Below are positions 1 to 12,138 of a stretch of DNA of 64,000 bases, one piece after another. This DNA is from Xestospongia muta (Eukaryota > Porifera > Demospongiae > Haplosclerida > Petrosiidae): assembly GCA_963693285.1 (NCBI GenBank), contig OY848917.1:31817245-31881244 (forward strand), written 5' to 3'. Under the pieces are notes generated by a model. That model searched no databases and had not been told where the DNA came from. It saw only the letters and a program-made list of their open reading frames with translations. The translations under genes and the position numbers were made by a program. Positions within the stretch are counted from its first letter, which is position 1; each line of letters begins with the position of its first letter.

Positions 1-1
1 T

Positions 2-607
2 CGAGTCAGGTTTCACAAAGATGCCTTTTCATCTCAGGATGTTTGTAATGCTTTTGAAGCTATGCTATGCCATAACCAAACAATGGAGTGCTTAGAAATT
101 GATCATAGTCAGTTCAAAACTATGTCAAGTACATACCTGACTCATCTTGTTAGAGGTCTTCAAAGTAACTCTGGAATTCAAAAGTTAAGGACACCCATTC
201 CTTTACCTATGACAGATCTTAACACTATCTTCATTGACAAACAAGATATAACTCACCTTCATTTAGATCTCAAAAGAAGTTGTAATGAAGTGAAAGTGAA
301 AGGAGATATTTTCTTAGATCATACTGTACCATTACTTAAAGACTTGCTTGAAAAACACAGCACACTACATATCTTAAAATTGAGTGGTTCTGCAATTGAA
401 GAGCATCCTAAATACCGAAACAGCGAGAATACTTTCGTAAAAAGTTTTTGGCAAACTGTTTTACTACATCCCACTCTCAAGTTTCTAATTATGAAGCCAA
501 CCTCTCTTCTCAAGTATAATTTACGCTTAGTAAAACAAGAACTAGAGAAACAAGAGCTTGTTCCATCACCAGCAGTTTGCCCTATTATAGAATGGATTGC
601 TTCGTAA
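2..607 (+). CDS. 3' part of a leucine-rich-repeat protein gene (partial)
   Basis: The reading frame is open from the window edge to a TAA at 605-607, giving about 201 C-terminal residues; the 5' end lies outside the window. The first residues include a segment of the type F-x2-ML-x-HN-x-TM-x2-L-x-I, which matches the ribonuclease-inhibitor type of leucine-rich repeat found at the C-terminus of NLR receptors. Further leucine-spaced segments follow (TVPLLKDLLEKHSTLHILKL). No signal peptide or membrane segment is visible in this part. In invertebrates such tails usually belong to NACHT-LRR sensors, but no NACHT or Death domain can be seen here, so only the LRR assignment is supported. The ATG at 62 is internal, not the real start. 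Confidence 0.6.
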   Translation, partial: RVRFHKDAFSSQDVCNAFEAMLCHNQTMECLEIDHSQFKTMSSTYLTHLVRGLQSNSGIQKLRTPIPLPMTDLNTIFIDKQDITHLHLDLKRSCNEVKVKGDIFLDHTVPLLKDLLEKHSTLHILKLSGSAIEEHPKYRNSENTFVKSFWQTVLLHPTLKFLIMKPTSLLKYNLRLVKQELEKQELVPSPAVCPIIEWIAS

Positions 608-1121
608 TTATATAAGTACACATACATGACCCATAGAACAAACCTTCTTTGTTTCTTATTAAGTTTCATTGTATTTCTTTATTTTGGCTATAGCTTTAGC
701 ATTTTCCTAGCATTTTCATTGCAATTATACAAAAGATTTTTTTTGCATTTACAATATAGTTACAACAATAACCAATTATGAAAAATCATATACACAGAAG
801 AGAAAATTATTTATGGAACAAAATTAATAAATGAACAATACAAATGAAGTACTAGCTTTATTATGGAACAACTACAGCAAGACAACATATATAGCTCCAA
901 AGTATCATAGCTTCACTATAGAAAAAAGATTACACATTAAAATATCATATTGACTACACTACAATTAAACTGAAATGTCTGTTCCAAAATCTGTATGTTG
1001 CTAGTATACACAATTACGTTCTTTTGCTCTAAACACTACAAGCATAGCCAATGAAGTATTAGCTTCAATTTGGTCAAAATTGCATGCATACACGGTTGTA
1101 TGTTATTATATTCAACGCTCA
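608..1121. other. Intergenic, convergent gene ends
   Basis: AT-rich spacer between the LRR gene (+) and the 3' end of the beta-trefoil gene (-). A reverse-strand AATAAA occurs near 850-860 and could serve the minus-strand gene. No coding sequence is seen. Confidence 0.4.
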
Positions 1122-4100
1122 TTAAATATAATCATAAGAGTATACCTGTGCAGAAATGTCCTGCTATTATTATACATAAAGATAAACTTACAGCACGATA
1201 AGGATAAAATTGTCCATGTAATCCTGTTTTAGTAGCAGTACCTAACTTGGCCTCACCACTAGGTAATATACCTACATGAGCTCCTGGAATAGCTGTTGAT
1301 TCAAGAGCAATACTTTGAGCTAGAAATAAACAATGGTCACATTAAATTAATCATTAAATACTTATTTTACCATCAAGTTGTTTGACACGAAACTCAGTCA
1401 ATTTATATCCAGCTCCCTAGTTCAAAAATATAATAAAATGTAATTGATAGTACATGATATAGTGGTAATAATTAATGACTGTGGTAACAATAGTATCCTA
1501 TACTATTGCAGATACTTCACTTACATTTCCATCTAACAAACCATCCTGTTTAATACGTAACCATTTACTGAGATCAGCCACTGACTGTAATGATACAACT
1601 CCAGGTCCACGAACATGAACAATAAAAGTAGCTACATAAAATAATATAAAATAAAGTGTATGTAAAACCAACCACAATGGAATGTTATGACAATAATATT
1701 GTAAAAAATATACTCCTTACCGTATGGACCTTCACCTCCTTTGCCATTAGGAACACCACCTTGAATGCGAAGATTTTTTCCTGATGCACGAGATCGCAGT
1801 CTCACCTTAGCTCCTTCTTCAAACACAGCCTAAGGAGGAGATGAAACTAAACTAAAGGACATGCCCAAGTTTACCAATAAAGTAGTATCTCCAGCTCTTG
1901 ACTTGACAAGAGGAGCCTAAAGACAAATAAAGATGACACTAAACTACAGTTGTGATTATAGGATTGCTTCATGAACATGCCATATAAGGTAACTATGATT
2001 ATATTAACCTGAGGGGTATAAGGAGGTGGTGGGGTGTGTGGATTAGTGGGTGTGGGCTGATAATAGGATGGCACACTAGAAGGAGGTGATGGTTGGGGAT
2101 AATACTGTGTTGAAGGGGGTGGCTGAGAGGATGGACCACTAGAAGGTGGTGATTGGGAGTAATAATTTACTGGTGGGGGTGGCTGAGTGGATGGCACACT
2201 AGAAGGTGGTAATTGGGAGTAATAATTTATTGGTGGGGGTGGCTGAGTGGATGGCACACTAGAAGGTGGTAATTGGGAATAATAATTTACTGGTGGAGGT
2301 GGCTGAGTGGATGGCACACTAGAAGGTGGTGGTTGGGAGTACATGTAATAATTTATTGGTGGGGGTGGCTGAGTGGATGGCACACTAGAAGGTGGTGGTT
2401 GGGAGTGATATTGTACTGGCGGGGGTGGCTGAGTGGATGGACCACTAGAAGGTGGTGGCTGTGGATAACATTGAATGCTAGGTCCAGTGAGTTCAGGAGG
2501 TTTCGGATTATGATAATGCACAGACACTGTGAAACGGCCATGTTGTCCAGTACCAGTCTCATGAAGTAACTTAGCTTGTCCATTAGGCAATATGCCAACG
2601 TGATGACCAGGATACATCACTGACTCCAATGCAAAGTGCAGTACATCTGTGAAAAAGTAATTACACCAAGACATCAATAACTACAATTGTTGTTATAAAA
2701 TATGAAGGTGAATATGACTTTCAAAATATACTGTTTTAGTTCTTAACAAACCTAGGCCTTTAATAAGAAACTTAAATACAATAGACTTTACAATCCTCTA
2801 GTAATGGTTAGTATAAGACTTGTAATGCTGTCACTGCAGTCTTTATTTATAGTGTTATTAAAGTGTACCAGGTGGAATAAATATTCCTTTATTGATACTA
2901 ATAATATTACTTATTTACTCACTAAACTACAGACATTTCTACAACTACTACAAATTCATTCAATCATCAATATTGTTACATGTATACGGTAGACAAACCT
3001 AATTCTTTAACATAGAACTCGCAATGACTATCACCATTACCAGCTCGAGTGATCCCTCCCATGATACACAACCAATTCTGAACCACAGCCACATTTTGTA
3101 GTGCTACCACACCAGGGCGACGAACATGAACAGTAAACTGTGCAAGCTTCTTTCCACCACCTAGACCATCTATAGTTCCATTTAAGTTAATACGTAGGTC
3201 TCTACCAGTAGCCATTGAGTGTATAATGACAATGTTACCTTCAGTGAAATTAGTCTATAAGAAGATATAAATACATTAGATGTAACTCCTACCATAGCCT
3301 ATATGTAGCATCAATACAACACAATGACGGGTGACACACCCTATTGTGATAGTTAAATAATGTGTAATGACAAGTACTAAAAATGTCGAAATGTGACAGT
3401 CTGATCTAGAAATTTATAAAAAATATAATTATTACTTAGCAAAATGAAGAGAATAGTTGATAATATATTTGTTTGATCTATTATAGCAAGAATCTTCAGG
3501 TTTCAGATGTTCAAATGTTAATGTAATCTTTGTGTTAACTTCAAAACATTTATTTATTGATATTTTTGTTAAAGGGGATCACCCTTGTATTTTAAAGTTT
3601 CTAAAGACCTCCAAAACACAGCAGTTATTAACTTTAATAGTCTACTATTGAAGATGGCACAGTAAAAACTATGTTACATAAAACTAACTTATTCCATAAT
3701 GAGGTGTAGCACCCACAATCACTATGATGATGATGCGTATCACTCATTAATTACTTGAACACACTACAAAGCATTCATAACATATCGAGCGAGCACCCAC
3801 CCCCATATTTTTGTCCTTAAAGGAAAATTTCAATTCCCAGTACAAGCGCCCACCCCCATCCCACCCTCTTAGATTTGTGGTTATTGTGGTTATTATCATG
3901 TGTTGAGTACAGAGAAATAAGTTAGGCTAGCAATTTTCTAAGTTTAGACATTATAGTTTCGTTGTCTTTTGTTCCATTTGGAATTGAAAAGGTCAGCTCA
4001 TAAGGGACTTCTAAACCTCCTTGCTTAATGAAGGATCTTCTTTTGTCCTTGACTGTACAGTGTATCGTATTAATTATTCATAGTGGGCGTTTATTAGAAG

Positions 4101-6173
4101 CCATTTTTGAAAAATCACATGTAAGTGTCCACCCCTTTCAAATTCCAAATGAACTGTAAGCACCCATGGGTGCTTACTCGGGGAACTACAGTAATACATT
4201 TATATTAGGTGTTTAATGATGTCCTTATAAATCAAGTAGTACTAGTTTCATTACATAGATTTTACAATGGTACATTTATTATGTCCAAAGGCTACTACTT
4301 AATTGTATCCTATTGGGACTCACATTATAATTATGGATAGTTAAAATTTGATTGAGCATATTAACTTTCATGTGTTAAGTGGTCTTGACTTCATTTTGTT
4401 GGTTGAGGATTATACCAACAATTCACAGTTTGGTATTAGAAATTTGCTATAAATTACATGAAAATTAATACACAAAGATTTTCCAGATTTATTGTAGTTT
4501 TAATGTATATGGATATTGCATTGTACTATGAGTATATAAAAGAAGAGAGCGTCAAATGTCTAGTGTGTTAAAAGTGATATACTTGAAAACATTGTAATGT
4601 TCATTGAAACATGACATGACATGACATGTACATGTGTACATGTATAGGTGAGTATTATGTAGACTGACTATAATCTCATATTATAACATACCAACATATT
4701 ATGTTACCGTGTTATGTATATCCTAACTTACCAATAGAGTAGTATGACCAGCTGCCAATGCTGTATAAGATCTATGGACTGGCTGACTAACAGCAGGAGG
4801 TATGGCAGGGGGAGTGGCCTGTAATATAATTTGAGATTATTTCACGTTATATCACATCTCTTACATATTGTTTAACAATGGGAATGAAACGACCATGTTG
4901 TCCAGTTCCTGTATTATAAGGTGGTTTAGTAGAACCATCAGGTAGAATACCTATCCTTTGTCCAGGTAGCTGACAAGACTCAAGGACAACATAACGACCC
5001 TCTGTAATTTAGTAAAGATATCTCTTAAGTACACCTTTTATGATATTATCTTTATTTATTCATATAATATATGACGTGTTATCAATTGCTTCATAAGTAA
5101 ACTTTTATACTCTATATAATTATAATTAACAAAGTAACATATATAGCAAAAACATTTGACAGAACAAAATTTGGTAAAAAATATTCATAATAGTTTTATT
5201 GTGAACATTTTTTGTTTCCCTCCAAGCTTTTGCTATACATTATAATTATTAGAGGTCAAAGTTGGTTAATAATACTTTTACACTTGTACAGATATGTTGG
5301 TATTCACAGTTACACAGCTTACCTATTTCTCCAACTATAAACTCACAAAATGGTCCACCATATCCCTACAATATGAGAGGAATTTTGTACATGGACCTAG
5401 TACAACTGGGAATTATTATATGTTTTACACTATTATAGTACAGAGATATGTTACTGTTGTGTGTCAACATTCATACATGTACTACATCAGATGACTCAGC
5501 ATTCATTGTATATATTATGTAGTCTCATTTAACAGTCACAGTATACATTAAATTAATAAGTATTACTTACTGTCCCTATCAACTTCCCATCAAGAATAGC
5601 TAGCCATCTATTAGAATCATGAACATTCTGTAATGCAATAACTCCAGGACGACGTACATGTACTGTAAACTGAGCTAAAGAAAGACAAAAAATGTATTAT
5701 AATATGTTATAAGCTGTATGTGTATGTCAGGAAGTTTGGCTACTGATACACTTCGTAAATTTGTTTAACTGAATAATCTTTGGCATGAAACTCCATATTT
5801 TTATATTACTAAGTTAGATTTGTGTTACAAAGTGGGCAAACCAATACACAATGGTGTTCTGTACTGACCTAGTTTACCATCTCCTCCATTGCCATTTACA
5901 CAACCATCTTGAATACGAAGATTTTGTCCACTGGCAGCAGATCTCAATAAAACAATATTACCTTGTGAAAATGAGGACTAGACAAGAAAAGACAAAAACA
6001 AATGGTTAGTAGTGATATACGTGTAGCGGTACTAACTAGGAGCGGTGTTGAGCCTGCTGATTGCTGTTGCAAATTGAGTCCAGCCATTTGGTAAGTTAGA
6101 GCAGTCTAAGGAGAGTATATGATGATAGTAAGTACGTTTATAAACTCACATCATAGCCGGGAGGATAAGCCAT
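1122..6173 (-). CDS. Triple beta-trefoil (fascin/FGF-like fold) protein, 15 exons
   Basis: I read a spliced frame of about 640 aa with GT-AG introns: 6173-6150, 6105-6037, 5977-5869, 5674-5571, 5365-5323, 5001-4865, 4818-4732, 3254-2999, 2646-2009, 1916-1875, 1829-1721, 1631-1525, 1416-1371, 1319-1192, 1145-1122. Phases agree at every junction. Introns at 6106-6149, 4819-4864, 1830-1874 and 1146-1191 are only 44-46 bp. The protein starts MAYPPGYD and holds three copies of a roughly 125-residue module (exons 3-6, 8-9 and 11-15). Each copy has the elements G-x-LRI, F-x-VHVR-x-PGV, W-L-x-I, PG-x2-x-GILP and TG-x-x-HG-x-F, spaced like the hairpins of a beta-trefoil. A proline-rich linker separates modules 2 and 3. 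No signal peptide or membrane helix is obvious, so it is probably intracellular. Fascin-like or FGF/IL-1-like trefoils are the closest fold families; the exact family and partner are unknown. The last short exon (1145-1122, ending TAA) is the least certain. Confidence 0.75.
2100..2463 (-). repeat. Coding 60-bp minisatellite (proline-rich linker)
   Basis: About six tandem units of roughly 60 bp lie inside exon 9 of the beta-trefoil gene. Read on the minus strand each unit encodes 20 residues of the type YYSQ-x-PPSS-x-PSTQPPPP. One unit carries a 6-bp in-frame expansion near 2341-2346. The units differ by few bases, pointing to recent expansion or homogenisation. The opposite strand gives a spurious W/G-rich frame. 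Confidence 0.9.
3780..4200. repeat. Probable MITE-like repeat in an intron
   Basis: The 1.5-kb intron between exons 8 and 7 of the beta-trefoil gene carries C-rich 'GCACCCACCCCCA' segments at its left and, at its right, an imperfect inverted version (GGGTGCTTACTCGGGG). A perfect 22-bp palindrome lies at 4156-4177, centred on CCCATGGG. The inverted ends suggest a small non-autonomous DNA transposon; its borders are approximate. Confidence 0.4.
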
Positions 6174-6506
6174 TTTGGTTCGACTTTGTGGAAGGAGGCG
6201 TGGTTGCTCTGTCACTCTGAGACTATGAATATGCTCTAAACACTATGAATGATGTTATTTACCGTGTATCGTAAAATTTTTGTGAAGGAAAATAAAACCT
6301 GACATTTCCCGGCGGGGTACATGTATAATGACAATATTATTTCGCAAAAATTTAAATTTGGATATGTCTTTTTCGCAAAAAAAAATTCTTCCACTAGAAT
6401 TTCCCAGTGTACAGGTAAACTGTAGAAAAGACATAAATGACTACAGACCTCTTGTATTAATAATAGTATTGCTTGATGGTTTGTTGAATTGTGGATGTTA
6501 GAAATC

Positions 6507-7828
6507 TTATTGGTCTTTCTTCAATATCTTGGATACAATATCAAGTTCCCTGCATAATTGCTGGCTCAATCTTATAATAGGATCTGTTCCACATGGTAGA
6601 AATTCACCAATAATGTATATAGCATTAACTGCAGTCTCCAGAGGAGAATATCTATTAGTTGGCCGAATAATAGTAAAAATCTGTAATAGATCTTCAACAT
6701 TAATGCTTATAGCCAAATTAGTCATCATTCCTATTTCGTTCAGTTTTTGAAGAATATTGACTACTTCACTTTTATCACTTTTTTCAAGGTTCACATAATT
6801 ATGAGCTTCTACCAAATTGACTCTAGCATTGAATACACCAACAGCTGATCTGACTATCGTAGATATTGTACACACCAGTATTAATGGCAAAAGTGTAGAC
6901 ATCATAAATGTTAAAGATCCAACTAAAGCTATGGCTGTCCCAAATCCTAACAGTGATATTTTCCAATAATTAGCATTAGTATTGGCAAGATCATTGAGTT
7001 TATCAATAGTACTTCTACGTGTATCCTGCCACTTGTAAATTTTCTCTATAGCATCGTCTACCATTGATTGTATCATGTGATCTACAATATTATAAAGAAA
7101 GTAATGGTAGTACCACAAGTGGGTACATATACTGGTCATATATATTTTACCTTTAAGATGAGCTGCTCCTTGTAGATCAACAGCTTCTATATAAAGCAAA
7201 GAATGTATTGCCTCACATATTTATAATCTTAAAAGACTAAAATGACAGATCATTATGTACACAGTAATACTGTCATATTTTTGTCATGCAAAGCTGTAGG
7301 TATAAGTTTAACATTCTGGCTAAAATTTACTATATACTATATTGAGGTCATTATGGATCCAAAAAAGAGATTAGTATAAATAATAACACGTGATTATGTG
7401 TTACTATATTTAGAGTTTAGGATTATTTAGGGTCCAGGGAACAGTGGACAGTGGGATGACATAATGATGATAATAGATACATACAGAAACTGCTGGTACA
7501 TACCTTGTACTTTATAAGCAGTCCTCATCTCCTCAGCCAAAGTAACAGCCACTGTGTCTCCTAAAGTAGTAAGAACATCATTAAAGTGACTAAACACTGC
7601 TGGTTTATTCTTGACATATCCTCTTATAGTGTGAATGACATATTCAAGTCGTTGAGCTGTTGTCATTCCACAGTGACGATCTGTGACTGTTCTATAGCAT
7701 TCCTCAGTAATGACATTATTAGAGAAGAGGTCTCTAGCAAGTAGAAATGGGTCGATATTGGAAGATACCAGTCTTGATGTATTAGCACATATCACTTTGT
7801 GAGCAATCACAGGATTGATGTAAGACAT
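6507..7828 (-). CDS. CARD-like (death-fold) protein with hydrophobic hairpin, 3 exons
   Basis: Exons 7828-7504, 7186-7151 and 7081-6507 (TAA) join in phase to give 311 aa. The ATG at 7828 is chosen because the longer frame upstream begins only with TTG. Residues about 1-105 look like a six-helix death-fold (CARD) domain: amphipathic helices with the core pattern FLLARDLFSNNVI, then QRLEYVI and FNDVL, ending in LAEEM. Residues about 160-205 form a strongly hydrophobic stretch broken by a turn (ISLLGFGTAIALVGSLTFMM then LLPLILVCTI), which could be a membrane hairpin. The C-terminal third is helical. The layout is somewhat like apolipoprotein-L or Bcl-2-type pore hairpins, but I cannot assign a family. 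The gene lies head-to-head with the next gene, so the two may share regulation. Confidence 0.65.
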
Positions 7829-7987
7829 CTTAGACAGCAAATGGGAGGAGCGAACACTTCAAAGACTATGAATTTTATTAGTGGTATAATTCAGTTATAC
7901 TATTTCAATGTTAATGCTTCCTAATGAAATACTTTAGTTACAGTGACTGACATTGAGAGGCAGTGTTAGTGATGCTCTTGAATAGAC
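7829..7987. promoter_or_regulatory. Putative shared divergent promoter
   Basis: The 159 bp between the start codons of the minus-strand CARD-like gene and the plus-strand NC-motif gene must contain both promoters and 5' leaders if both starts are right. No TATA box or known site stands out; this is inferred from geometry only. Confidence 0.35.
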
Positions 7988-8611
7988 ATGGCAATGCCAA
8001 CTGTTGTTGATAAGTACAACGTTCGTAGAATCAATGTGTATTCATTATCACTTGAACAATTGAAAAGTGATATTTTGAAGAACTTGACGGAACTGCATTT
8101 AGAGAATCTGTCTAGCTTGCCTGATAAACTCAGTGCTGCTACCTCATGGAAAGTTAATATAGTATGGAAAGAAAAATGCACTCACTATGTCATTGTTTTT
8201 ACATACGTGAAGAAGGGTAAATCTTTTTTTATTCATGTAATACATTCTCCAGAGGATGAACTTGCTGATTGTGACTATTATCAGGTGGTGATGGAATTTG
8301 GTATGTTCAACAATTCACATTGGTTTGACAAGGGCTGGAAAATGGTTGATCATGGCAACATACAGAAATCGATGGAAGATATTTTCATTAAGGCGTTTGA
8401 AGTCATGAGTAAGATGGGACAATATGATATACTCATAAACAACTGTCAAACATTTGCTAGAGATCTAGCAAAAGAGCTTGGTGCTTCCAAAAAGGTCAAC
8501 CTTCTGCCAAAAACTGATATTCTCTTGTTTCGTGGTCAAAGTCTCTACAAAGAAACAACAGAAAAAGTGATACAGATATCTTATTTATTTGATATATCAT
8601 TGAAGACTTAG
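7988..8611 (+). CDS. Intronless protein with NC motif (papain-like/LRAT-PPPDE-like?)
   Basis: A single-exon frame of 207 aa runs from ATG at 7988 (a second in-frame ATG is at 7994) to TAG. Residues about 50-160 form an alpha/beta region: strands HYVIVFTYV and FFIHVIHS, then YDILINNCQTFARDLAKELG. The N-N-C-Q-x-F-A motif at the start of a helix is the catalytic-cysteine block of papain-like NlpC/LRAT/PPPDE folds, and histidines in the preceding strands could complete a dyad. Without alignment I cannot show that the active site is intact. No signal peptide is seen. The last 43 or so codons occur again at 30,410-30,544 as a duplication remnant, so this gene marks the left edge of the duplicated block. 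A role in immunity is only guilt by association. Confidence 0.6.
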   Translation: MAMPTVVDKYNVRRINVYSLSLEQLKSDILKNLTELHLENLSSLPDKLSAATSWKVNIVWKEKCTHYVIVFTYVKKGKSFFIHVIHSPEDELADCDYYQVVMEFGMFNNSHWFDKGWKMVDHGNIQKSMEDIFIKAFEVMSKMGQYDILINNCQTFARDLAKELGASKKVNLLPKTDILLFRGQSLYKETTEKVIQISYLFDISLKT

Positions 8612-9397
8612 TTTTTCTTATACAGTTTGGCAATGACTAGTATCTTAAGTTACTTACACTGTAACTGAATAGCTATGAGATCACTATATCAGTAGATTAC
8701 ATATATAGAGATAAGCTAGACACTTTGTGATTTTGTAATAAGTAGAGTCATTACAAATATGGTACACATTATACTTTTCATGTCAAGTTACAATCAGAAA
8801 CTGATCTTAATTATAACACTATTGGGTAATTGGCGGTCACTTGGGTTGAATACATGCCTACAAAGTAGATCTATTGTTGAAAAGCATGTACAACAATGGT
8901 GTTGTGGTTACTAATTAGCAGTTCATACAGTTACACAAGCTGAATGGGAATGCATGTACATGTGGTTAGGAGGGCTTCCATTCAGAAACTATTGAGAAGT
9001 ATACTATACACTTCCTGAGATTTTCTTGGAAGAAGACAATAGATTAATGGAAACTAGTGGCCATGGAGAAATGTGTATATGGTAAATATCTGGTAAAGGA
9101 AGGATAGACATGATTTAACCATTCCATTGAGGTTGATGTTATAAGAATCTACTAAGACTTGAAGGGTTTCATCAGTAACATAAACTATATTTTTCTTAAC
9201 TTCACCATCTTTTGCTAGTAAGAATTGAGGAAGAGAATGAAGTAGGTTTTTTCAAAGATTGGGTCAAATAAAAAGAAATGCTATATAGCATTCATGGAGT
9301 AAGCTCTTCAGACCCTTCATCAGGAGATAAATTCTCTATTTCTTAATGATATATACAGGTGTTACTTCATCTTTTACACATAGTAACTATTCACTTA
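8612..9397. other. Non-coding spacer
   Basis: AT-rich DNA between the NC-motif gene and the FLYWCH exon, also present as 30,545-31,361 in copy B. No coding sequence or structured element is recognised. Confidence 0.5.
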
Positions 9398-9612
9398 TCA
9401 ACCTTGATCTTGACTTGGATAATGTGTATGATCAATATTCTTCTTAACTAGTGAACTTCCTTTTATAATTACAGATCCAATGCACATTCTGTTGGCAGCA
9501 CACCTCCAGTAGATTCTACAACCATCATTCTTTCTATTAACTACTAGGTACTTATATCCATTCAGAATAAGAGCTGGGGACCCTCTAGCTGTAGAAGTGA
9601 ACTCCATGGCTT
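9398..9612 (-). CDS. FLYWCH-type zinc-finger exon (copy A)
   Basis: Minus-strand exon with a good acceptor (TTCTAG, exon from 9612) and an ATG at 9607; the frame ends at 9398. The encoded region starts MEFTSTARGSPALILNGYKY and continues with WRC, a cysteine six residues later, and a terminal H-T-H. This gives the aromatic, tryptophan-cysteine, cysteine and double-histidine pattern of FLYWCH fingers. Such fingers occur in host regulators and in Mutator-like (MULE) transposases. No transposase domain is found next to it. The same exon lies at 31,362 with only a few substitutions and no stop, suggesting it is under constraint or recently copied. Any upstream exons were not resolved. Confidence 0.6.
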
Positions 9613-10784
9613 CTAGAAGACAACTGAATGATGTCACTAATACATGATGCTTTAAGAACACAACAATTTAATTACAAAGAGTATTTCAAATGATACCTTA
9701 TATAGCAGAGTGATACATGTAGAAAAATGAGAGTAGGTTAAATAAGATGTAGACAAAGTGAGAAGGACCCTTATAAAATACTTTATACAGTTTGATCTGG
9801 TATATGTGTATATTCTGTTCAAGTTCTGAATGAACACTAACATGTAAAGAGTATTATTATAACTTGAATAGGAATGAGCTAGAGAGAAATGGTTTGTAGC
9901 ACTCAAATTAATAATAGCAATAGTTAGCTCTAACATCAACACCATCAAAACCATATTAATCTATATTATATTATTGAGGAAAGTTTCCAATTATTATATT
10001 TTAACATTATATCATGATAGGATGTAGAGAAAAAAAATGTTAAAATGACACACTATAAACTCAGGACTACAAGCACTAATATTCAAGTCATACTTCTGGT
10101 GTGTACAATGCAAGATGCAAGAGACAGGCCTCTAACAGGCTTTGTCTAATATGCAGTACCAGATGGAAATTAATTTAATTTTATTCCTGTACTGTGAATT
10201 ACTCCTCATCTCTGTATATGTGTTTTAGACAGCAGATACTAAGTATATTGACAGTATAATAAAGTGCCAAATTGCATATTATATATAAAGATTGTCATAT
10301 ATTATAGAAAGGTATGACCAACATTGTGTTAATTGAATAAGTTACATAATGTATTTAGTATTGTACTGATTAATTTTGATTTGTAAGTTATAGTGTAAGA
10401 ATGTAATTAAATATAATTGCTTTGAAAGTGTCAATGTCAGCAGTCAAATGTTAAGTATTACTACTATAACAGAGTGAATAGAAATGATAGAAGATAGTAA
10501 TAAGTGAACTAGTCTAGGAAAATTTCAAAGTATTAACAACATTATAGTGTACAGGTATTATCTGTTCATATTGAGAATGACAGTTGTTTAATGGATTCCC
10601 AGAGAATGTCATTGACCTGCCTTGGGTGTGTTGTTGTACTTGCAATTTTTTCACAAGTTATATTCAAAGATTTATGATTCTTGCAGCTGTCTCTTTTTTA
10701 ATCTATCCTAATTTTATTATTAAAAGTATTTTCACCAGTTTCTTAAAGTTATATTTCTGGTGAAGCTGGAGAACATTTGTATAA

Positions 10785-11067
10785 CATAGGCGGAGGAAGC
10801 TCAAAAAAGTTGGGGGGGCTGAACATATTTGTACACAGTTTCACATGCAAAAGCATACATTTTAAAAATGAGAATTAAAATGCACCAAAATATTTTCTTT
10901 GTTCATTTTTTTTGAACAAACTTCTTGGCAAGTTCTTGCAGGTCTACTAGTAATAAATGTTAGAATGCAAAATGAGTTACTCTATGTAAAAGTTGGGGGG
11001 GCTCTCCCCCCCTTTATAAAAGTTGGGGGGGCATCAGCCCCCTTTGTTCCCACCCTCAGCCGCTATG
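10785..11067. mobile_element. Small MITE-like insertion, copy A only
   Basis: Copy B reads straight through this site (near 32,735), so this about 283-bp segment is an insertion. Its ends are imperfectly inverted (CATAGGCGGAGG at the left; CATAGCGGCTGAGG when the right end is read in reverse). Flanking TGTATAA and TGTGTAA may be a decayed 7-8 bp target-site duplication, hAT-like. The interior has repeated AGTTGGGGGGGC blocks. Confidence 0.6.
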
Positions 11068-12137
11068 TGTAACTGTTTATTAATTATATGCAAATATGTG
11101 ATGTCAAGTAGAATGTGAAGAACAATATTCACTTTATATGAGATTTCTTGTTTGTGACTTCCCTAAATAGCTAGAGCTCTAGTTTTAATTATAAATTGGT
11201 AGATTGCAAGGCCTTTGATTGCTACAAACCATTGTCTCTAGCTCATTCCTAACCAGAGTTATGACATTAAGTTAGTGTTCATTGTCAACTGAACAGATTA
11301 TTATAAGTCTAAAAGGTTTATTATATTCGTCACTCTTATTCATCACATATATCAATAGAGTGAATAGACATAAACTATATATAGTATTATAGACCCACTA
11401 CTGATTTAATAAGTAGTATAGTACAATATCAATATACAATAGGTCCAATATGAGAAACCATTAATAAGTCCTCCTAATTACTACAGTAGTACTTTTATGT
11501 ATATCAATGTTTTTGTAGTGTTTATATAACATTGAACTTGTTATGTCTTCTAAACTAATTAAAAAAATAATTTATACTATAATTAGTTTATAGTATCATC
11601 TTAATACTACCAATGTATAATACATGTGATACCATTACTATAAATTGTAAGTGTTTATTTGTATTTACTAATATTGTTATTTAATTCTAGCTGACATGTA
11701 ACAACAAATAATATGATTTGGTCTATTCTAGCCTGCCATACCCATTTTTGAATAGAAAGGGTCTGATGATACTCAATAAAAATGTAGTGCAAGACATAGG
11801 ATTTTCAAAGTCCCATTTAGATCAGAGATTGTCATAATGCCCCGCCCTTTATACATGATGTAGCCTAAAATGGAATCTGAAAATAGTGAATTGATTCACA
11901 TTGTAACTAACAAAATAATATTTACCTAAAGACAGGATAGACTGAAGCTAATGCATTATTTCTACAATGTAATATCAGCATTCTATAGAAAGGAAATATC
12001 GTAGTTTATTAATTATACATTGTAATGTCATATCTGTCCACATGTAATTGCATGTGTCAAATGTACACACCTTACTATTATGTTTTACCAGAGGGTTGTG
12101 AGACTACATTTTAAATTCTAGCTGCTCATAAGTAAAG

Positions 12138-12138
<1 letters not shown>

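Noticed and set aside
319..669. Minus-strand frame opposite the LRR gene
   Set aside because: Shadow of the LRR coding strand; no domain, and the LRR frame explains the sequence.
2273..2569. Plus-strand frame rich in tryptophan and glycine
   Set aside because: It is the antisense shadow of the proline-rich minisatellite in exon 9 of the beta-trefoil gene.
9652..9954. Minus-strand 100-codon frame upstream of the FLYWCH exon
   Set aside because: The duplicate at 31.7-31.9 kb has different stops and frames, so it is not conserved as protein.
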